Source of the DNA: CADEGL01 sp050180485
GTDB lineage: Bacteria; Pseudomonadota; Alphaproteobacteria; CADEGL01
Direction: 5' to 3'
DNA length: 64,000 bases
Assembly (NCBI GenBank): GCA_050180485.1
Contig: JBFXED010000006.1
Span: forward strand, 59,671-123,670
Shown: one piece after another, positions 59,250 to 64,000 of the stretch
How positions within the stretch are numbered: position 1 is the stretch's first letter
Layout of the letters: the number at the start of each line of letters is the position of its first letter
The notes under the pieces: model-generated
Told to the model about the DNA's origin: nothing
Seen by the model: only the letters and a program-made list of their open reading frames with translations
The model's database searches: none
Translations under genes and position numbers: made by a program

Positions 59250-61186
59250 TTTTCCTCCAGCCTGATCGTGACGCCACGCTCCCCGCGCATCAGACGACGC
59301 AAATGGAACGCGACCAACCCGTCCTCCGGGTCTTCTTCGGCGAGGGATTGGAACGCGGCCAGCGCCCCCTCCTCGCCAACCTTAAGACTTTCATACGCCT
59401 GATCATAACGGGCCGCTTTTGTCCCCGCCGCAGTGACGTTTGTCACAGGGGTGAAGACGGGGATGGCGGTGCTCTTGCCCTTGAAGACCACCTCGCCCAC
59501 AGGGCGCAGGGCTGTCCCCGGCGCATCTTGGGCAGTCGTCCCGCTGACCAGCACGCGGGTGCCGAAGAACTTGTTGGCGCCCTCGAGCCGCGCCGCCGTG
59601 TTCACCGTGTCGCCCATGGCCGTGTAGTCGATGCGCGCGGTGCCGCCGAAATTGCCGACCACGGCCTCGCCGGCATGGACGCCGATGCGCGTCACGCCGA
59701 ACTGCGGATGGGCCGCGCGGAAATCTTCCGCGAAACGATCGAGCGCCAGCGCGCAAGCGACCGCGCGCGCCGAATGGTCGGGCTGGTCGAGCGGCGCGCC
59801 GAAGAAGGCCACCACGGCGTCGCCGATGTATTTATCGATCGTACCGCCATGATCGAGCACGACCTTGCTCATACCGTCGAGATAGCGGTTCAACATCGTG
59901 ACGAGTTCGTGTGGCAGCAAACCCTCCGCGAGCGTGGTGAAGCCCGCCACGTCGGTGAAGATGAACGCGAGCGCGCGGCGCTCACCGCCCAAATCCAATT
60001 TGGACGGATCGGCTTGCAGCTGTTTGACCACTTCGGGCGAGACAAAGCGCGCGAACGCGTCGCGGATATAGCGCCTGGCGCTGCGCTCGCGCCACGCGGA
60101 CAGAACACTCGCGCCGCCGAACGACAGCACACAGGCCGCGCTGGGCGCGGCCAGCGGCAAAAGCCATCTTGCGGACGCAAAAGCGAACAGACCACCCGCC
60201 CACAAGACAGCCAGGCCACCCGCCATGGCCACGGCCTTTGCCCATCCCTTGCGCTCGCCCAGCGCCCAGGCGGCGCCCCAAGCTGCGAAGATCAGGTTGA
60301 GCAACGCGGCCATCCACCAGCCTTCATGGATGCGCCGCCCGTCGAGCAGCTGCGCCACCATCTGCGCGTGGATCGCGACGCCCGCCATCCGGCCCGAGGC
60401 ATCTTCGCCGAGAACGGCGAATGGTGTGCGGTGCCGGTCGTCGAGGGGCAGATCGGCGCCCACCAACACGATCTTGCCGCCGAACAGCGCCTTCATCATC
60501 TCGGGCTGGGCCAGCGAAAGCGGGATGACCGCGTGGGCGGGCATGGTCAAGAACGTGTCGGTGCCGTCCGCCGGCGGCCGCAGATAGGCGATGCGGCCTT
60601 CGATGTGCGGCGGCGGATCGCCCGCCGCGTGTGCCAAAGCCATCGCCAGAGAGGGCCTTCCCGTTCGCTCCATTGGCGGCAGACGACGCACCGTGCCGTC
60701 CGCGTCGATGACAAGAAGCGGCACGGCCGGCCGTGCGCCCGATGTGGTGATGAATGCTTCGAGCGTCGCGGTTTGGGTTTCATCGAGGCCGAGCGACGGA
60801 TCGGCCCAGGCCAAGACGACGGGCGCGCCTTCGCTGCGCACGGCGGCCAGGAAAGCTTCGTCCTTTTCCGGCTCGGTCGGACGGTCGAACAAGATGTCGA
60901 AACCGATGGCGCGCGCGCCGGCGGCCTTCAACGCCAAGGTCACATCGGCCAGAAGCGCGCGGTCGACAGGCGAGCGGTAAGGCAGAAGCGCGAGCGTGTC
61001 CTCGGTGATCGTGACCAGAGCGACTTGCGTGTTCTGTTCGGCCGCCGCCGGTCCCAGCAGCGCGAGACGCGCGTCCGCCACGGCCTCTTCCGCGTTCAAG
61101 AACGGAAAGACGCGGAAGATCAGCGTGACGAAGAACGCGATGCCGAGAACGAGAAGGAACGGCACGGCGCGCGTGGAGCCCGCCAT
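59246..61186 (-). CDS. CHASE2-domain adenylate/guanylate cyclase
   Basis: 646 residues from ATG 61186 (MAGSTRAV); an ATG at 61219 would overlap cinA. N-terminal membrane segment, a large extracytoplasmic CHASE2 sensor (about 40-300, 'ARAIGFDILFDRPTEPEKDE', 'GKIVLVGADLPLDDRHRTPF'), three membrane helices (about 315-385) and a class III catalytic domain with 'FIFTDVAGFT' (metal Asp), 'TIDKYIGDAVVAFFG' (Lys for adenine and second Asp) and 'AMGDTVNTAARLEGANK'. It probably makes cAMP in response to an envelope signal. ATGA-type coupling to the secreted protein. Confidence 0.9.
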   Translation of the reverse strand: MAGSTRAVPFLLVLGIAFFVTLIFRVFPFLNAEEAVADARLALLGPAAAEQNTQVALVTITEDTLALLPYRSPVDRALLADVTLALKAAGARAIGFDILFDRPTEPEKDEAFLAAVRSEGAPVVLAWADPSLGLDETQTATLEAFITTSGARPAVPLLVIDADGTVRRLPPMERTGRPSLAMALAHAAGDPPPHIEGRIAYLRPPADGTDTFLTMPAHAVIPLSLAQPEMMKALFGGKIVLVGADLPLDDRHRTPFAVLGEDASGRMAGVAIHAQMVAQLLDGRRIHEGWWMAALLNLIFAAWGAAWALGERKGWAKAVAMAGGLAVLWAGGLFAFASARWLLPLAAPSAACVLSFGGASVLSAWRERSARRYIRDAFARFVSPEVVKQLQADPSKLDLGGERRALAFIFTDVAGFTTLAEGLLPHELVTMLNRYLDGMSKVVLDHGGTIDKYIGDAVVAFFGAPLDQPDHSARAVACALALDRFAEDFRAAHPQFGVTRIGVHAGEAVVGNFGGTARIDYTAMGDTVNTAARLEGANKFFGTRVLVSGTTAQDAPGTALRPVGEVVFKGKSTAIPVFTPVTNVTAAGTKAARYDQAYESLKVGEEGALAAFQSLAEEDPEDGLVAFHLRRLMRGERGVTIRLEEK

Positions 61187-61193
61187 GGCGCTG

Positions 61194-61952
61194 TCAGGGG
61201 ACAGGTTCCTCGACGGCATCGCCGCCGAGACGCGCGATCATCGCCTGCAGTTCGCCGACCGCTTTGGCCAGCAGCGCCTCGTCGGTCGCGCGCAGGACCA
61301 GGCTGGTGCCGAACTTGCCTTGGCGGAAGAAGGGATAGCTGCCCATGTCGACCGCGGGGAACGTCTCCTGCAGCGCGGCGAAGTCGGCCGCGATGGTGCC
61401 TTCGGGCAGATGCGTCGCGATCGAACGCGACAGCACCGGCGGGCCCGCGCGCAAGCCGTGCTTCACCGCGTCGAACATGGCGCGCATGATCGAAGGCACG
61501 CCCGCCATGACGAAAACGTTGCCCATGCGGAAGCCGGGCGCCGCGGTGACCGAGGTCTTGATCAGCTCGGCGCCCACCGGCACCTCGGCCATGCGCAGCC
61601 GCGCTGCATTGAGTTGACCGGGCTGATAAGCCTTCTCCATCGCCGCGACGGCTTCCGGATGGCGGTGCAGTTCGACGCCGAAGGCCTTGGCCACGCAGGG
61701 CGAGGTGATGTCGTCGTGCGTGGGGCCGATGCCGCCCGTGGTGAAGACATAGTCGTAGGCCGCGCGGCAGGCGTTCACCGCGTCGACGACCTCTTTCTCG
61801 ACGTCGGCCACCACGCGCGCCTCGCGCAGGCGCACGCCGATGCCGGCCAGACCCTTGGCGATGTAGTTGAGGTTCATGTCTTGGGTACGGCCGGAAAGGA
61901 TCTCGTTGCCGATGATGAGGACGGCGGCGGTCGCGGGCTTCTGGTCGGTCAT
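61194..61952 (-). CDS. cinA: CinA-like molybdopterin-binding-fold protein
   Basis: 252 residues from ATG 61952 (MTDQKPATAAVLIIGNEILSG). It is the short CinA with only the MoCF_biosynth domain: 'GNEILSGRTQDMNLNYIAKGLA', 'VFTTGGIGPTHDD' and 'ESFPLFRQGKF'-like late segment 'VDMGSYPFFRQGKF'. The long CinA C-terminal nicotinamide-nucleotide amidase domain is missing. In other bacteria the short form is a competence/damage-associated or ADP-ribose-type hydrolase. It ends seven bases before the cyclase ATG, so it is read first on that transcript. Confidence 0.85.
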   Translation of the reverse strand: MTDQKPATAAVLIIGNEILSGRTQDMNLNYIAKGLAGIGVRLREARVVADVEKEVVDAVNACRAAYDYVFTTGGIGPTHDDITSPCVAKAFGVELHRHPEAVAAMEKAYQPGQLNAARLRMAEVPVGAELIKTSVTAAPGFRMGNVFVMAGVPSIMRAMFDAVKHGLRAGPPVLSRSIATHLPEGTIAADFAALQETFPAVDMGSYPFFRQGKFGTSLVLRATDEALLAKAVGELQAMIARLGGDAVEEPVP

Positions 61953-62057
61953 GGGGGAAGGCCTTGGCGCGGTGTGACGGCGATCATAGCCGAGCATGGC
62001 GCGGTTAGCGAAGGATCGCTAATCTGCGCATGCCGCCTGGGTTGGAGAGCGGTTGCC

Positions 62058-63485
62058 ATGTTCCGTTACCGGCATTTTATCTTGGCCACCTGTTTGGCGC
62101 TTGTGGGCATTCCGCTTGCCGCGGCGGCCGCGCGCGCGCAGTCCTTCGCCGGAATCTGCGCCGGTACAAGCCAGGAAAGCAGCACCCAGTGTCTGGCGCT
62201 GAAGGCCGCTGACGAAGACCTGAAGAAAGCTGTCGCGGCCGTTCCTACGCCCGGCTACACGATGGGGCCCGAGGTTTCGGTCGCGGCTCTCTGCAACGGC
62301 ATCACGCCTGCGGGCGCGCCGGGTGCGAAGGCCCCGCCCGAATGCGCCGCGTGGCGGGACGCCGTGGAAGCGCGTGCCAAGGCGGCGGCTTCCGTCGAGG
62401 CGCTGAATCGGGCCGACGCCGCCGGCATCAAGCCGGTTTCCAGCACGATCCCCGTGATCAAGGTCGCCAGCGGCGAACAGATCGCCATGGTGGGCAAACC
62501 CCTGCGCATCGAGGGCATGGTCGGCAACGACACCAGCGTGCCGCGTCTCAAGATCAACGGCCGGCCGACGACCCTGTTCGAGCCGCGCGCCGGCGCCGAA
62601 CCGATCGCCCGGAATAGCTATGCCTTCCGCATCGACGTGCCGACCCAGCAACCGGGTACGCAGATCTATATGCTGGAGGCCTGCGATACTGCGGGCGCCT
62701 GCGTGGGCAAGGATATGGTGGTGCGCGTCGTCGCCAGCGACGGGCCCAACACCAAGGGCCGCAACCATGCGCTCGTGATCGGCAACAACGACTACAAGGC
62801 GCTACCGATCCTAAAGACGGCCGTGGCGGACGCGGAAGCCGTCGCCGAGACGCTGAAGACGCGCTACGCCTTCGATGACGGCGCGGTGAAGGTGCTTCTC
62901 AACGCCGACCGAAATACGATCCTCGGTGAACTGACACAGCTACGCACCAGGCTGACGCCCGACGATCGCCTGCTCATCTATTACGCTGGCCACGGGCAGA
63001 TCGACGAAGCGGCCAACGAGGGGTTTTGGCAGCCGGTCGACGCCTTGCCCAATGCCGACTACACCTGGATCTCGAACGCTGACCTGCGCCGCAACCTGCG
63101 CGGGATGAGCGCGAAGCATGTCTTGGTGGTCGCCGATTCCTGCTTCTCCGGTTCGCTCACCCGCAGCGCGCCTCAGCAGACGCCGAATTCGGATCGGTTC
63201 TTCGCGCAGGTGGACGGTCATTTCTCGCGTAAGGTGATCACCTCGGGCGGCAACGAGCCCGTGGCCGATTCCGGCAGCGGGGCGCATTCGATCTTTGCCT
63301 ACTATTTCCTCAAGGCGCTGAACGATAACAACGCGCCCTACATCACGTCTTTCGAGCTGTTCAACACGCTGGCCCGCGCGGTCGCCAACAATTCCAGCCA
63401 AAAACCCGAGTACGGCACGATCGGAAACGCGGGCGACGAAGGTTCCGGCGACTTCACGTTCATCTTGAAGAAGAGCAAGGGCTGA
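62058..63485 (+). CDS. secreted caspase-family protease-like protein
   Basis: 475 residues with a signal peptide ('FILATCLALVGIPLAAAA', cleavage near ARA-QS). The mature N-half (about 30-235) is unassigned; the C-half is a caspase/peptidase C14 domain: 'NHALVIGNNDYKALPILKTAVADAEAVAETL', catalytic His in YYAGHG and catalytic Cys in VADSCFSG. It cleaves after basic or acidic residues in related proteins, outside the cytoplasm. The plus-strand gene starts about 105 bp from the cinA start, divergent, so a shared control region with the cyclase transcript is possible. Confidence 0.9.
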   Translation: MFRYRHFILATCLALVGIPLAAAAARAQSFAGICAGTSQESSTQCLALKAADEDLKKAVAAVPTPGYTMGPEVSVAALCNGITPAGAPGAKAPPECAAWRDAVEARAKAAASVEALNRADAAGIKPVSSTIPVIKVASGEQIAMVGKPLRIEGMVGNDTSVPRLKINGRPTTLFEPRAGAEPIARNSYAFRIDVPTQQPGTQIYMLEACDTAGACVGKDMVVRVVASDGPNTKGRNHALVIGNNDYKALPILKTAVADAEAVAETLKTRYAFDDGAVKVLLNADRNTILGELTQLRTRLTPDDRLLIYYAGHGQIDEAANEGFWQPVDALPNADYTWISNADLRRNLRGMSAKHVLVVADSCFSGSLTRSAPQQTPNSDRFFAQVDGHFSRKVITSGGNEPVADSGSGAHSIFAYYFLKALNDNNAPYITSFELFNTLARAVANNSSQKPEYGTIGNAGDEGSGDFTFILKKSKG

Positions 63486-63854
63486 GAGACCGCCCGCGAA
63501 ATCGAAAATGGTCGGCATATTCCGTTACAGGACGCGTAGATGGCTCCGATGGTGGGCGAAAATAGAAATCTTGGGCCAGTAGGCAAAATTTCTTACTAGG
63601 AATACCGTCATGCCTAGATTGTGTTCAAAACAAGGAACTTAGAAGAATAATGGGCGTTGGCGGTGACAGGGGTGCAACAGGCGACTGTGGCATTTCTAAC
63701 ACGCCAGAGCAGAAAAACCCGGACCTATTGCGTTAAAGCCTTACTACCTCTAGTTTATTCGGAGTGTTATGGCCGTCGGACGCAAACGGGGGAAATGTGC
63801 TCGGCGCCCGAATTTGTCCGTACTGTGCCTAGATCGCGATAAAGGGGAATGCAC
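63486..63854. other. non-coding stretch before the final lipoprotein gene
   Basis: 369 bases without a convincing gene. The middle (63560-63650) is AT-rich ('AAAATTTCTTACTAGGAATA', 'TTCAAAACAAGGAACTT') and could carry promoters for the lipoprotein gene. Short frames here lack codon bias and start signals. No palindrome of note was found by eye. Confidence 0.5.
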
Positions 63855-64000
63855 ATGAGAACGCTCAAGTTGCTGGCCGCTGCGGTTCTGTTGACCGCCC
63901 TCGGTGCCTGCGGTCCGCTGACCTCAGAGCGCCTGGCGGACGCCAAGGCGATGAAGCCGTCGGGGAACGCGTTCCAGACGGCGCTGTATAATGGCTACAT
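63855..64000 (+). CDS. lipoprotein, N-terminal part (3' truncated by window edge)
   Basis: Only 48 residues are in the window. The ATG 63855 has AGGGGAA seven bases before it. The signal is that of a lipoprotein: basic start MRTLK, hydrophobic 'LLAAAVLLTALGA' and the lipobox L-G-A-C at residues 16-19. The mature start 'KPSGNAFQTALYNGY' resembles the alphaproteobacterial OmpA-type lipoproteins that carry a C-terminal peptidoglycan-binding domain, but that domain is outside the window. It is probably an outer-membrane lipoprotein. Confidence 0.8.
   Translation, partial: MRTLKLLAAAVLLTALGACGPLTSERLADAKAMKPSGNAFQTALYNGY

Noticed and set aside
63657..63842. 61-residue frame before the final lipoprotein gene.
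   Set aside because: No start signal, no codon bias, no recognisable sequence.
1..64000. CRISPR arrays, rRNA genes, prophage or insertion sequences.
   Set aside because: No regularly spaced repeats, ribosomal RNA sequence, transposase or phage structural genes were seen.

Overview
This is a GC-rich, densely packed bacterial chromosome segment. The gene content (GlnE next to an AsmA/YhdP-like envelope protein, SapC, alphaproteobacterial DksA, CHASE2-cyclase, caspase-like and OmpA-type envelope proteins, many CoA-thioester and N-methyl amino acid genes) suggests an alphaproteobacterium of the Rhodospirillales/Hyphomicrobiales kind. I cannot name a species. No prophage, insertion sequence, rRNA or CRISPR array was seen. 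One tRNA gene, tRNA-Leu(UAA), is present.

Layout. 1-13 kb is core housekeeping: end of an alpha/beta hydrolase, anmK, tyrS, an AsmA-like protein divergent from glnE, a PrxQ/Bcp peroxiredoxin, a B12-binding radical SAM protein, three tandem GYD-domain genes and a parvulin PPIase. 13-17 kb holds a cold-shock gene with a strong 3' hairpin, a MarR-EmrA-EmrB efflux operon and a DksA-type regulator. 17-24 kb has an orphan RmlA, an SDR, the molybdenum cofactor genes mobA/moaA, a TonB-like-anchored Sel1/ankyrin protein and a small secreted protein. 24-30 kb is a tight nadK-argE-aspartoacylase-like-abrB run followed by a large secreted Sel1-repeat protein whose start lies in a palindromic interspersed repeat.

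30-42 kb is a CoA-thioester region: an acyl-CoA synthetase, an SDR, SapC, MaoC, and a long minus-strand series (NDP-forming acyl-CoA ligase, two tandem crotonases, two IpdA/IpdB-like CoA-transferase-fold subunits, a CaiB/BaiF CoA-transferase) that looks like a catabolic pathway for an unknown carboxylic acid. An AT-rich islet inside it (about 32.81-33.79 kb) carries one gene resembling a minimal class III nucleotide cyclase.

42-55 kb holds a lone modA, a DapA-family aldolase, a CysA-like TOBE fragment, a CPA2 antiporter, and a minus-strand amino acid operon (aldo/keto reductase, two tandem N-methylproline-demethylase-like flavoproteins, branched-chain-type aminotransferase, ProC-like reductase, DadA-like dehydrogenase). 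A second AT-rich gene, of the DUF2806 type, sits inside this operon with 2 bp to the next start codon.

55-64 kb holds a stress group (Usp, HdeD, small GNAT, hydrolase-OsmC fusion just behind tRNA-Leu) and an envelope/signalling group (secreted protein, CHASE2-adenylate cyclase, CinA, secreted caspase-like protein, start of a lipoprotein). The best candidates for something undescribed are the cyclase-like islet gene, the TonB-anchor/Sel1/ankyrin fusion, the doubled flavoproteins lacking one cluster cysteine, and the CHASE2-cyclase/caspase neighbourhood.
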